Positions 45,028 through 56,905 of a stretch of DNA of 64,000 nt are shown here, piece by piece. Made by a program: the position numbers and the translations under genes. Position 1 is the first letter of the stretch, and each line of letters begins with the position of its first letter. A model generated the notes under the pieces. That model had not been told where the DNA came from. It did no database searches and worked only from the letters and a program-made list of their open reading frames with translations. The DNA is from Ampullaceana balthica (taxonomy: Eukaryota; Mollusca; Gastropoda; Lymnaeidae), in contig CALYLW010000133.1 in the NCBI GenBank assembly GCA_944989445.1, positions 980,829 through 1,044,828 on the forward strand, given 5' to 3'.

Positions 45028-46565
45028 ATAACTGGCGACAGTGCTCAGATCCCTAGTTATGAGGACAGGAAAGGGGGGAAAACGGAGAAAAAGAAAAGAA
45101 AAGCTGACTCTCTGGAGAAATCGGGGTTGGCCAACCAACCTTAAGCCATGGACTCTAGTCGGATTCCTCGGAGCTCGCAACTGGCTGGCGGACCACTTTT
45201 GGAAATTTGGCGGATGCAATAGGCGGACCATACGATCACAAGAGGTGTGCCCGCAAATATGCTGCACTAAAGGCGAATAGACCAGCAGTAGAAACGGTTT
45301 CTTCCTAGTAAGGGTTTGTGAACCAAAACGAGGCAAGAAAAAAGAACTCCCATTTTAAAAGACTGGATCACACAAGGGACTCGAACTGTCCCCGACATTA
45401 CTGTCTGGTCCCAGGAAAAGCGATGATTTATATATATATTTTTGTTATTTTATTATTATTATTATTGGCTTCTTACCCAGCGCTGGATATGTCCCGTCCA
45501 TGAGAGCCCGGGGCTGGATATGTCCCGTCCCTTAGAGCCCGGGGCTGGATATGTCCCGTCCCTGAGAGCCCGGGGCTGAGGAAGATTTCATCGCCAAGAA
45601 AATGTTGTATGGCACAGTCCAAAAGATTGAGACGGTCCCTATGGGGCTCAACGGGATGTGCCATAAGCTCAAGCCCAAAATGACCACGTCAGAATACGCA
45701 GTTTGTAAGTTATTAGATAGTAGCCATTCTTTTACACTCGCGGAAATTCTTTACGCCCATAACAAAATACTATAACAACAACACAAAAAAACAAAATAAC
45801 CAGCCAAACAAATAAATGTTACAAATGAAATGTTGTAGGCAGCGGTTTGGAAACTCACTCCGTGTGACGAACCACTCCTTTAAATTTTATCTGCTCAAGA
45901 AATATTTCTGGAAGCCTCAAGCTGGGAGTGAAACATTTTAATGTTATGGACAATTAACAAAAACAACTGCTTCTAGTCCTTCGGCATGTTCTAAGGGTAT
46001 CCCCATCACGTGAACGGTGTTGTTAAAATAGTTTTTTGACATAATATATATGTATATATATATATATATATATATACAAATCTAAATACAAAATCAAATA
46101 TACACAAAAGACTCTTTTTTTTTACCTCGCTTAATTTTGTTTAAGTAACAATCCCCCATTTGGGTTATCGAAGGTTCCGAAAAGTCCAAAATATTTTATA
46201 AAACATCTTTCGACACACGTCTAGTAGGTCTAATTTGAGCTGCTCCTGATATGGCCCGGCAGCACTTTGTATTGACGCGCCAGGCACGTTAACTGATCCG
46301 ACACAAAATATGGAAACAGGTCCGGTTATTAAAGGAGTTATCTTCTCATTTTCTGTACTGTATTCAAATCCTAGGTGGAGAAATGTCAACTAAATGTACA
46401 GGAAATTAAATCTTTCTTTTTTTAGATGATTTTACAAATTACATTGATTAAAACATACTTAGAGAAAGACAAGCAGCTAAGTAGCTAATGTAGAAAAAAA
46501 AGTATTTTAAAATCATATTTTCTTTAATTGAATGGTTTATAGTATGATAACAGTTTTAGACACCC
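45028..46565. other. unique sequence with small repeats
   Basis: Contains a 31-bp repeat (45,482-45,580) and a (TA)n tract near 46,040-46,075. A possible minus-strand B-box-like GTTCGAGTCC at ~45,380 lacks a convincing A-box. Frames at 44,959-45,336 and 46,165-46,389 (minus) have no recognisable domains. Confidence 0.45.
45482..45580. repeat. 31-bp repeat, about three copies
   Basis: GCTGGATATGTCCCGTCC followed by TGAGAGCCCGGG recurs at 45,482, 45,513 and 45,544, with a partial fourth at 45,575. Confidence 0.92.
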
Positions 46566-47096
46566 CTATCCCTGGAGGCACAGTCCTCAATGGGCACGGT
46601 CTTGAATGGGCACGGTCTTGAATGGGCACGGTCCTGAATGGGCACGGTCCTGAATGGGCACGGTCCTGAATGGGCACGGTCCTGAATGGGCACGGTCCTG
46701 AATGGGCACGGTCCTGAATGGGCACGGTCCTGAATGGGCACGGTCCTGAATGGACACGGTCCTGAATGGGCAGGGTCCTGAATGGGCACGGTCCTGAATG
46801 GGCAGGGTCCTGAATGGGCACGGTCCTGAATGGGCACAGTCCAGAATGGGCACAGTCCTGAATGGGCACTGTTCTTGAGGGGCACGGTGCTGAATGGGCA
46901 CGGTCCTGAATGGGCACGGTCCTGAATGGGAACGGTCCTGAATGGGCACGGTCCTGAATGGGCACGGTCCTGAATGGGCACGGTCCTGAATGGGCACGGT
47001 CCTGAAGGGGCACGGTCCTGAATGGGCACGGTCCTGAATGGGCACGGTCCAGAATGGGAACAGTCCTGAGGGGCACGGTCCTTAATGGACACTACC
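46566..47096. repeat. 16-bp minisatellite
   Basis: About 33 units of GGGCACGGTCCTGAAT. The minus-strand unit has no stop in any frame, so three long overlapping minus frames appear; these are artefacts. Edge and mid-array variants (CTTGAAT, GGGCAGGG, GGGCACTGTTCTTGA). Confidence 0.96.
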
Positions 47097-47835
47097 CTTA
47101 TGTTTGCATACAATGATCCCCTTGATCCCCTCTCCGCCCACTAAAAACAACAGGTTTTGACGTGAATTACAATTAAAGGGAGGCAAGTCGGCGTATTTGA
47201 GCGTTTCCTGACGAGTGATATTCCCCTTAAAGGGTGGCAATTAGTGGATTATAGGACATTTAATACTCTCAGGAGAGACAGACAAAAGTTATCAAGCATA
47301 AAATAAGATTTTGCATAACGCTAGCTATACCCCCGTCGTTTCTCTATTACTTTTGCCCTACGTAAACTATACCCCCATCGTTTCTCTATTACTTTGGCTC
47401 TACGTAAACTATACCCCCATCGTTACTCTATTACTTTGGCTCTACTCCTGGGGATCATAATATTTTAAGTGGCATCAAAATCAAAGTTCCCTCAAAGGTT
47501 CGTTGGTCCGTGTGCAAAGTAAAAAACTCGTGTGCAGAGTTGTAAAGCATCCATTTTTTGTGCAAAGTTTTACAAACTTTGATGCGCGGTAATTATAAAC
47601 TGCTGCGTGGCGTCGGTCAAATATCTGCGCGGTCTCGCAGCTTACAGAGAAAATTAATTAAAATTAAAATTTAATATTTTTTAGTAAGCAGCACTGGCCG
47701 CCATTTGTTTGTCCTCCAATAAAGCTTGGGAGTTGAAGCATCACGTGATCATGAAATAAACATACCTCCATCCTCCCTCCTATTGGCAGTGCTGACGTCA
47801 TCAGGGGATGGACAAGTCTCCAACTGAATTAGATT
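47097..47835. other. unique sequence with one short repeat
   Basis: Carries a 42-bp repeat (47,325-47,448) and AT-rich DNA. No gene recognised. Confidence 0.5.
47325..47448. repeat. 42-bp repeat, three copies
   Basis: CTATACCCCCATCGTTTCTC then TATTACTTTGGCTCTACGTAAA at 47,325, 47,367 and 47,409. Confidence 0.94.
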
Positions 47836-48827
47836 CAGGGGCGTAGCTAGGGGGTGCGGTGGGGCGGTCCGCCCCGGGCGGCACACGATTTGGGGGCGGC
47901 ATTTGGGGGCATTTGAAAAGTACAGCCCTTTCGGACAATCGCCCTTTTTCTTTTGAAAGAGGAAAATGGGTGAAAATAAAATATTCGTACTTTCGAGTCG
48001 TAATTAATGGATTCTCAAGACATCTTTTTTATTACATGTTACATACTGTTTGTTATAACTAACGCATAACCGTTAAGAAATTTAAAATCGTTTAAAAATT
48101 GTATCGATTTGTTTTGAAAATTAAGCGGTATACATCACAGATGACGCTTTTTATAAGAAAACAACACAAAGAGCACATCACTGCTGGACCGAATGTAGGC
48201 CTACTATTAATATCGCCGCGACAGTTATTGCGTGGATTTTCGACATGCACAGAATGATACGCGAAAAAGTACCCACATGGCATGGTGGTTCAAATTTTGT
48301 GTCTAACTTGCAAGTAGTAATTTATATTACTGTTTAAGTTTAAGAAAATTATTTTAAGGTAATTTATAAAAAATTAATTTTTTGTTTTTCTTTTTGTTTG
48401 TTTTTTTCATTAAAGTAGCACAAACAAAATGTGTGTGTTTAATTAAAATACGTTTATTCACTAAAACTTTTATGCATATCCAATTTAAGTAATGTTTAGA
48501 TAGTTTGAATTAGTCTATTTTAGTGAAAATTATTACGATTTTTCACAAGAAAGATTAATCGCGAATGTTGTTTTTTTTCCCAAATTTTGCATAATGGTGA
48601 AAATTGGTTAAGATCGTGGATTGTGTATTCACCATTGAAGAAAATTATATATTGTGTTTGCTGTCAACTGTTTGATGATTTTTTCCAATCAAATTTTAAC
48701 ACGGAAAATAGTTTTAACAAATAGTGGAAATTTAATCTCAAAACAAGTAAACACTAGTTGAGACTACTGAATAAGTCAACATGAGTTGAGTCTACTGAAT
48801 AAGTCAACACGAGTTGAGTCTACTGCA

Positions 48828-49860
48828 GATTCGATCATTTTCCCAATGGAAGGAATTAGAAATAAGAATTGGACATGGTGCAACTTTTGATAATCTACAA
48901 CAACAGAATATTGATAAAGAAATAAGAAAAAATGAAAGGAAATTCTCACAATACTTGATATAATTAGATTCTTAGCTAAACAAAATTTGGCGTTGAGAGG
49001 TCATCGTGAAAGTATTCATGAGGAAGACATCAATTCAATTGAAAAAATAGGACATTTTCTAGAGCTTTTGGACTTGTTGGCCAAGTACGACCCAGTATTA
49101 TGTGAAAATTTAGTACAAATTAAGATGGGTAATAAATATAGTGTCTCCTATTTGTGGAAAATGATTCAAAATGAATTCATAGACTTATTGAGAGGTGCAG
49201 CGAGAAACACAATAATGGACCAATTAAAGCAAGCTAAAAACTTTTGTATGATATTTGACAGCTCTCCAGATATTTCCCACAAATATTAAACTAGTCAAAT
49301 TAAAAGATACGTAGTTATTGATGTTGGTGAAGTTAAAGTTGTAGAATCGTTTATTTACTTTGTAGAAAATAAAGGAAACGCCAAGTTAGAAGGGAAAAAC
49401 ATGTGAGTTAGAAAATTCACAAGACGTGGTCCTATCTTTAGAACATGAAGTACAACGAGAAATGTTTTAATCCATGGATCGAATTATAAAGGAATTAAAA
49501 GAACTCTTTGATCAGTTGAATGTCCATGTAAAAAATATTCGTGTATAATCCCATGTAACCTACTAAGTGAAGAAATTGAATGTCAAATAAATGATTTTAT
49601 TGACATTGATAAAGAACAGTTCCATAATGAAAGAAAAATGATCCAGGTTTTGTGGCTGTACCTATACTACAAAAAGAGGCATTGCGTTAGTTTATAAATA
49701 AAGCTTAAGTATATTGTTTTCATTGCACAATTTGTTTGTGTATTTTGTATTCTAAGAATTTTTATGACAATTATTGTTATCAGTGTCGCTAGTTGTGTAA
49801 GGAGCTTCTCCAAACTGAAGTTGATAAAAAAAAATTATCTTCGTTCCACAATGAGTGCAT
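48828..49860 (+). pseudogene. hAT transposase pseudogene in element B (ZMYM1/DUF4371-like)
   Basis: The N-terminal part reads RSFSQWKELEIRIGHGATFD (~48,832) then, after a frame break, the longest open piece at 48,987-49,289: MALRGHRESIHEEDINSIEK, FLELLDLLAKYDPVLCENL, IQNEFIDLLRGAARNTIMDQ and FCMIFDSSPDISHKY, the DUF4371 signature (ALRGHRE, LAKYDP, FDSTPDISH). The region between ~49,400 and the C-terminus is shortened; at ~49,785 the dimerisation region is recognisable (SVASCERSFS-type) but carries stops, and is then interrupted by a nested element. Inactive. Confidence 0.87.
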
Positions 49861-49869
49861 GATTTAAGA

Positions 49870-50150
49870 CAGGGGTTGGGAAACCATGGCTCGCGAGCTA
49901 GATGTGGCTCTAATGATGGCTGCATCTGGCTCTCAGACCAATCTTCGACTATTCTTTAAAAAAACGTTTATTCAGATTCCTTTGAATTGCATAAACAATA
50001 AACAGCATAACAATGATATTAAAAAGAATTAAGAGACATAATTATAGTACTTTTAGTGTTGAAATTACACCAAAATGCACACATTTACTTGAATTTTTAG
50101 TTTTAAAAATAATGTATGGCTCTCTCAGGCAAAAAGTTTCCCGACCCTTG
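49870..50150. mobile_element. 281-bp hAT MITE nested in element B
   Basis: Terminal inverted repeats CAGGGGTTGGGAAAC and GTTTCCCGACCCTTG. Perfect 8-bp duplication ATTTAAGA at 49,862-49,869 and 50,151-50,158. Element A has the uninterrupted site GATTTAAGACAACAAAATC at ~43,949. Subterminal GGCTCGCGAGC palindrome. Confidence 0.95.
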
Positions 50151-50697
50151 ATTTAAGACTACAAAATCTTGCATATTGCCCATAGAACAAAATATAACAA
50201 ATTATTTAAATTTTGATAGCATAATACACGATTTTGCTACTATGAAAGTTAGGAAAATAAATGTATAAATAATATGTTTACATACTAATGTAGGCTACAC
50301 AATTTGTTTGTAAAAATATAATTAAATCATTTATTTATAAATACAAAATAAAAGCATACTAATTGTTAATTTAATTTGTTGGTGTAAATTTAGAATACGT
50401 TTGTCTCAGGGGGGGGGGTGCAACCTCAGTAACTTTCTTGTAACCTTTAAAAAAAAAGTATCTCGTATTTTTTATAAAAATATGTATTTATATGTATAAC
50501 ATCTTATTTGGTCTCCTTTATTGCCACTAACTTAAATATGGCATTCAATGGTAGAAATGTTCGCCACATTTTACTTTGTTTCAATTACAATTATTTATTT
50601 ATGTTAATTATTTTATAAAAACTATGATACCACCTACTTAGAAAAGGCAGCAAATTGGAGACCGCCCCGGGCGGCAAAAGGTCTAGCTACGACACTG

Positions 50698-51179
50698 ATT
50701 AATGTATTAATCTACCGACTCATTGTCGTTTAGCTTCATTTATTGTATTACTCAGTGTTAGGCACAGTCAGTTGTGAATGGCCATATCTGAAATAGGACT
50801 ACCGGAACTCGTTGAAAAAAAAAGGGGGGGGGGTGGGCTATATGACTGGAGACGTCGGCCACACTTTGTGGAGGGGGGGGATGTGGAGCTTTTTTTTTGC
50901 CAATGGTACAGGGTGGGGAGGTCCAGTTTAAATAATTGATTGGTGAGGCTTTCATTGATACCTTAGCAAAAATACCCACTTCCGTCCGCCAAATGTCATG
51001 ACCAATAGGATAGGGTTTTTTTTACCATCAGACAGTTTCTGCTTCCATTTAAACTTCTCTAACACCCATTTCAGAATTATAAAAACCTAATCTTTGTTGC
51101 GGCTTACAACAATTTGGCGAATGATACATGACACGGTCACTGTACTAAATGGGATTAGAGTCCTTGGGTTTGGATTATA
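50698..51179. other. unique sequence with G-runs
   Basis: Two G-runs at 50,823-50,836 and 50,872-50,880 flank a short segment; a decayed MITE is possible but no ends could be set. Confidence 0.45.
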
Positions 51180-51406
51180 TTTTAAAGCAGTGGTTCCCAA
51201 ACTTTTTTGACCCACGGACCCCTTTTATACTCAAAACTTCGCCACGGACCCCCAAGTGAAAAAAACGTTATAAATGCATAATACAAAAATTACAAAAACA
51301 ACATTTTCATGAAAAGTAAGGTATTTATTAAAATTATCACTTTTTTAAAAGAATAAATTGAAAACAATTAATAACTTGGATTAACCGGGTGAGATTTTAT
51401 GAGTGT

Positions 51407-51751
51407 ACGAGCAACAAAGCCCGTCCATGGACGTTCCGCCACAGTTCAGTGGCATGTTGTAACTCCCCTCCAACAGCCGTCTCGACCGGCATACATGTGC
51501 ATAACGTCAAAAATACTATTCATTACTAGTGTTAGTTAAAATGAATAACTCTTAAAAACATAGATTTTGACTATAAATCCAAACGCGCATAACTCAAAAT
51601 AAAGTCTTGGAAGAAATACTGCACCAAAAGTAACTCGTTTTGAACGTCCGCGTAAACGTGTTCAATATGATTGGCTGTAGGAGTCATATGTGTTTGAGGG
51701 ACCAATCGCTATCGATGACCGCACGGAACATAGCCTTTTAATATATAAGAT
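51407..51751 (-). mobile_element. Helitron-like element R2 nested in hAT element C
   Basis: Reverse-complement homologue of 39,458-39,798. On the minus strand it starts ATCTTATATATTAAAAGGCT and ends with a perfect palindrome CGTCCATGGACG then GGCTTTGTTGCTCGT. In the 39-kb copy the palindrome has one change. Non-coding. Confidence 0.7.
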
Positions 51752-51899
51752 TTATGACCGACTCAATGTTTTTTGTGTAGGAACCACAAATCCTCACGAG
51801 CACCTATTTCTAGTCCTTTATTTTTTTTATTTTTTGTTGTTTTTTATGATGAGGTTCATAACGCCACTGAATCTTTGTTCTATTAAATAGGAAGGCAGG

Positions 51900-52620
51900 A
51901 AAACGGTCAAATAATTCTGCACAATAACTTATAAGGCATGATATAAAATTGGGATCTGACTTTGTAACCAGAATTTGTGCTATCCTAGTCCAAACATTGA
52001 TTTTAGTTCCTCATTTGTGGATATTTCAATAAGCTGCTCCTGTATTAGTATGTATTCATTCATCTGTGTTTTGGACCTGAGATTGTCCATGTGCTAAAGA
52101 ATCCAACTGCCAATCGGAAATAACCAATAGTGACGAATGCCTACAAATCTTTGGTTCAGGTCTGATGTCTGCATGAAGAGCCGTTAAGTTTTGAAAGTAA
52201 GCAAGCAAATCTTATCTCTATTTTGCAATTTCAAAAGATTTGAAAACTGAGAACATTCTCCTGTTCCTATGTTTTGTTTGCACAGAAAAAGGTTTGCAAC
52301 AAACGCAGACATAACGCTTTTAGTTTTGATTAAATTTAATTGGTTACCTTGTAGTAGTTGTAGTTTCAAATTAGTTTCGTTAAAGTTTGGTAAATAATTC
52401 ATTCATAAAGGATATGTCATGTTTTAAAATTAATTGTGTTGCTGATCATTGTCTTTGTTTTCCAGGAATTCGGACACTGAATCCTTTTCCAAACCATAGT
52501 GAGCAAATAATCTCTCATCAAGGCATTCCTTTTGATTTTATTAACTGCTCTAATGACATAATGTAGTGATCCATGCAAACTTTCAATAAGATTTTTTTTA
52601 AATATTTGATGTTGATGAAT
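51900..52620 (-). pseudogene. hAT transposase pseudogene, ZBED5/FAM200-like
   Basis: The 72-residue minus frame at 52,184-52,402 contains FNETNLKLQLLQGNQLN and KSVMSAFVANLFLCKQNI, the LNLQLQGK...VSAFKxKLxLW block of ZBED5/FAM200-type hAT transposases. Continuing at lower coordinates, other frames give fragments like the family's C-terminal part with stops and frame changes. Only a short middle-to-C-terminal part survives; family call rests mainly on that block. Confidence 0.7.
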
Positions 52621-52817
52621 GACTCAATTGACTGAAAATACATTTGGTACAGAATGTTTTAAGTATGCCAGAAAGTCAATAGTATTGCTTTAACTTCAAA
52701 CATTTTTTTTAAAATTCAGTTAATTACGTTTCACCTTTCGTATTTGTTTCCAAACATTTAGCCACACTTCAAATATTCATTAACACCATATTGACGGAAT
52801 TGTTTCTTCAGTTCACT

Positions 52818-52980
52818 CAGTGCTGGATTTACCTATTTGCTAAACAAGCTATAACTTAGGGCCCCTATCTTTTTGGGGGCCCCCGGAATTTGTTTTCATA
52901 TTTGTCACTGATATAGAATATCTAGACTTCAAAAGGGCCTTAAATAGCTTAGGACCCCATCAATTGTAAGTCCAGCCTTG
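52818..52980. mobile_element. 163-bp hAT MITE nested in hAT element C
   Basis: Terminal inverted repeats CAGTGCTGGATTTAC and GTAAGTCCAGCCTTG. Flanking 8-mers AGTTCACT and GGCTCACT agree at 6 of 8 bases. Central GGGGGCCCCC-type motif. Confidence 0.85.
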
Positions 52981-53557
52981 GGCTCACTCATTCTCTTATC
53001 TTTTGTAACAGACCACTGTTAAGAATTATTAACGTTTTCAATGGAATGGTACAGTAAAGCCCTATTGAAATATTATTTGATGATAGGATACAACTTAGAT
53101 AAATATAACTTCCCGACACATCGAATAATACACAAAATTGCAACCCTCGTAGATTCAAGTTAAAAATTGTATTTTTATACTTATAGTTATAGTAATTCGG
53201 CATTTCTTCTGCATCAAGCTTGACCTTTCAACAAACCAAGTATTTTGATTGGCTATAGATGTGGAATTACAGTAGTTCTACTACTTTTTCCAAGTAAAAC
53301 AACATTGTATCCATGAAGGTTAGCACCTAATATGGTATTTAATTAGTAGAACAGGCATTTTATTTATTATTATTTATTTAAATTTCAATAATTATAAAAA
53401 TGTATCAGATTTTATTATTTTATGTTAAACCTTGCGCGGACCCCCTGACGTTGTTCAGGCACCCCAAAATCAATTTTAATTTTCCACGGACCCCCTGAAG
53501 TGTTCCGCGGACCCCTGGGGGTCCGTACGGACCACTTTGGGAACCACTGTTTTAAAG

Positions 53558-53844
53558 CAATGATTGATTTAAGGTATCAAGCCCGAAGCTTTCCCACATA
53601 GCTACGTGTTCTGTTCATGTACTATTTACAAAACAGTCGTTGAGACCATGATTCTATTTGCTGGACACACGGATTCAGTTGCCAATTGCCATTAAAATTC
53701 AAAACACCACGAAACCTTGTGGAAAAAAAATAATCCGTAACAGCTCATGTTCTTAATGTATTCTTGCGTCCAATTCTAACTGAACATTACGCTCTATAAA
53801 AGTTTACCTCAACAATCATTGCTCACCGCTCCATGCAAATACCG
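53558..53844. other. unique spacer
   Basis: No feature recognised between hAT element C and the 22-bp array. Confidence 0.5.
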
Positions 53845-56800
53845 TAGTGTGAGGCTGTGGCTAGCGTAGTGTAAGGCTGTGGCTACCGTAGTGTGAGGCT
53901 GTGGCTACCGTAGTGTGAGGCTGTGGCTACCGTAGTGTGAGGCTGTGGCTACCGAAGTGTGAGGCTGTGGCTACCATAGTGTGAGGCTGTGGCTACCGTA
54001 GTGTGAGGCTGTTGCTACCGTAGTGTACGACTGTGGCTACCGTAGCGTGAGGCTGTGGCTACCGTAGTGTGAGGCTGTGGCAACCGTAGTGTAAGGCTGT
54101 GGCTACCGTAGCGTGAGGCTGTGGCTACCGTAGTGAAAGGCTGTGGCTACCGTAGTGTAAGGCTGTGGCTAAAGTATTGTGAAGCTGTGGCTACCGAAGT
54201 GTAAGGCTGTGGCTACCGAAGTGTAAGGCTGTGGCTACCGTAGTGTGATGCTGTGGCTACTGAAGTGTGAGGCTGTGGCTACCATAGTGTGAGGCTGTGG
54301 CTACCGTAGTGTGAGGCTGTTGCTACCGTAGTGTACCACTGTGGCTACCGTAGCGTGAGGCTGTGGCTACCGTAGTGTGAGGCTGTGGCAACCGTAGTGT
54401 AAGGCTGTGGCTACCGTAGCGTGAGGCTGTGACTACCGTAGTGTGAGGCTGTGGCTACCGTAGTGTAAGGCTGTGGCTAAAGTATTGTGAAGCTGTGGCT
54501 ACCGAAGTGTAAGGCTGTGGCTACCGAAGTGTAAGGCTGTCGCTACCGTAGTGTGAGGCTGTGGCTACCGTAGTGTAAGGCTGTGGCTAAAGTATTGTGA
54601 AGCTGTGGCTACCGAAGTGTAAGGCTGTGGCTACCGTAGTGTGAGGCTGTGGCTACCGTAGTGTAAGGCTGTGGCTACCGTAGTGTAAGGCTGTGGCTAC
54701 CGAAGTGTAAGGATGTGGCTACCGTAGTGTGAGGCTGTGGCTACCGTAGTGTAAGGCTGTGGCTACCGTAGTGTGAAGCTGTGGCTACCATAGTGTGAAG
54801 CTGTGGCTACCGTAGTGTAAGGCTGTGGCAACCGAAGTGTAAGGCTGTGGCTACCGTAGTGTGAGGCTGTGGCTACCGTAGTGTGAGGCTGTGGCTACGG
54901 TAGTGTGAGGCTGTGGCTACCGTAGTATGAGGCTGTGGCTACCGAAGTGTGAGGCTGTGGCTACCGAAGTGTAAGACTGTGGCTACCGTAGTGTGAGGCT
55001 GTTGCTACCGTAGTGTGAGGCTGTGGCTACCATAGCGTGAGGCTGTGACTACCGTAGCGTGAGGCTGTGGCTACCGTAGTGTAAGGCTGTGGCTACCGTA
55101 GTGTGAAGCTGTGGCTACCGAAGTGTAAGACTGTGGCTACCGTAGTGAAAGGCTGTGGCTACCGTAGTGAAAGGATGTGGCTACCGTAGTGTGACGCTGT
55201 GGCTACCGTAGTGTGAGGCTGTGGCTACCGTAGTGTGAGGCTGTGGCTACCGTAGTGTGAGGCTGTGGCTACCGTAGTGTGAGGCTGTGGCTACCTAAGT
55301 GTGAGGCTGTGGCTACCGTAGTGTTAGGCTGTGGCTACCTCAGTGTAGGGCTGTGGCTACCGTAGCGTGAGGCTGTGGCTACCGTAGTGTACGGCTGTGG
55401 CTACCGTAGTGTGAAGCTGTGGCTACCGAAGTGTAAGACTGTGGCTACCTCAGTGTAGGGCTGTGGCTACCGTAGTGTGAGGCTGTGGCGACTGTAGTGT
55501 AAGGCTGTGGCTACCGTAGTGTGAGGCTGTGGCTACCTAAGTGTGAGCCTGTGGCTACCGTAGTGTGAGGCTGTTGCTACCGTAGTGTGAGCCTGTGGCT
55601 ACCGTAGTGTGAGACTGTGGCTACCGTAGTGTGAGGCTGTGGCTACCATAGTGTGAGGCTGTGGCTAGGTTAGTGTAAGGCCTTTGGCTACCGTAGTGTG
55701 AAGCTGTGGCTACCGTAGTGTAAGGCTGTGGCTACCGAAGTGTGAGGCTGTGGCTACCGTAGTGTGAGGCTGTGGCTACCGTAGTGTGAGGCTGTGGCTA
55801 CCATAGTGTGAGGCTGTGGCTACCGTAGTGTTAGGCTGCGGCTACAGTAGTGTGAGGCTGTGGCTACGGTAGTGTGTGGCTGTGGCTACCGTAGTATGAG
55901 GCTGTGGCTACCGAAGTGTAAGACTGTGGCTACCGTAGTGTGAGGCTGTTGCTACCGTAGTGTGAGGCTGTGGCTACCATAGCGTGAGGCTGTGGCTACC
56001 GTAGCGTGAGGCTGTGGCTACCGTAGTGTACGGCTGTGGCTACCGTAGTGTGAAGCTGTGGCTACCGAAGTGTAAGACTGTGGCTACCGTAGTGAAAGGC
56101 TGTGGCTACCGTAGTGAAAGGCTGTGGCTACCGTAGTGTGAGGCTGTGGCTACTGTAGTGTGAGGCTGTGGCTACCGTAGTGTAAGGCTGTGGCTACCGT
56201 AGTGTGAGGCTGTGGCTACCGTAGTGTGAGGCTGTGGCTACCGTAGTGTGAGGCTGTGGCTACCTCAGTGTAGGGCTGTGGCTACCGTAGTGTAAGGCTG
56301 TGGCTACCGTAGTGTGAGGCTGTGGCTACTGTAGTGTGAGGTTGTGGCTACCGTAGTGTGAGGCTGTGGCTACCTCAGTGTAGGGCTGTGGCTACCGTAG
56401 TGTGAGGCTGTGGCGACTGTAGTGTAAGGCTGTGGCTACCGTAGTGTGAGGCTGTGGCTACCTAAGTGTGAGCCTGTGGCTACCGTAGTGTGAGGCTGTT
56501 GCTACCGTAGTGTGAGCCTGTGGCTACCGTAGTGTTAGCCTGTGGCTACCGTAGTATGAGGCTGTGGCTACCTCAGTGTAGGGCTGTGGCTACCTAAGTG
56601 TAAGGCTGTGGCTACCGTAGTGTGAGGCTGTGACTACCATAGTGTGAGGCTGTGGCGACTGTAGTGTGAGGTTGTGGCTACCGTAGTTTAAGGCTGTGGC
56701 TACCGTAGTGTAAGGCTGTGGCTACCGTAGTGTGAGCCTGTGGCTACCGCAGTGTGAGGCTGTGGCTACCTCAGTGTAGGGCTGTGGCTACCTAAGTGTA

Positions 56801-56905
56801 AGGCTGTGGCTACCATAGTGTGAGGCTGTGGCGACTGTAGTGTGAGGTTGTGGCTACCGTAGTGTAAGCCTGTGGCTTCCATTGTGTAAGGCTGTGACTA
56901 CTCTG
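53845..56905. repeat. 22-bp minisatellite, about 139 copies, with higher-order blocks
   Basis: Units CGTAGTGTGAGGCTGTGGCTAC with many point variants. Rare variants recur in blocks: GTTGCTACCGTAGTGTAC at 54,010 and 54,318, 308 bp (14 units) apart; GAAGTGTAAGACTGTGG next to GTTGCTACC at 54,966 and 55,913, about 43 units apart. The array grew by both local and long block duplications. Confidence 0.96.

Larger units (their letters stand above)
47836..50697 (+). mobile_element. hAT element B, 2.86 kb, sister of element A
   Basis: Ends CAGGGGCGTAGCTAGGGGGT and GTCTAGCTACGACACTG, with the same CCGCCCCGGGCGGCA subterminal palindromes as element A. Flanking 8-mers ATTAGATT and ATTAATGT agree at only five bases, so the target duplication has decayed. 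Keeps the DUF4371 part of the transposase that A has lost. Confidence 0.9.
51188..53549 (-). mobile_element. hAT element C, 2.36 kb, perfect 8-bp target duplication
   Basis: Terminal inverted repeats CAGTGGTTCCCAAACTTTTT and CACTTTGGGAACCACTG; subterminal CCCACGGACCCC and GGGGGTCCGTACGG blocks. Identical 8-mers TTTTAAAG at 51,180-51,187 and 53,550-53,557. Contains two nested insertions (51,407-51,751 and 52,818-52,980). The transposase remnant is on the minus strand. Confidence 0.96.

Noticed and set aside
45370..45425. Another SINE, from a GTTCGAGTCC-like B-box on the minus strand
   Set aside because: No A-box at the expected distance, and no body or tail shared with the two SINEs.
46165..46389. 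A 74-residue minus-strand gene (MTFLHLGFEYSTENEKITPL...)
   Set aside because: No recognisable domain, homologous motif or gene context.
46537..47113. Three overlapping minus-strand frames rich in Pro, Phe and Arg
   Set aside because: Same cause: a stop-free 16-bp repeat.
50820..50885. A short MITE between two G-runs
   Set aside because: G-runs alone are not termini; no duplication seen.
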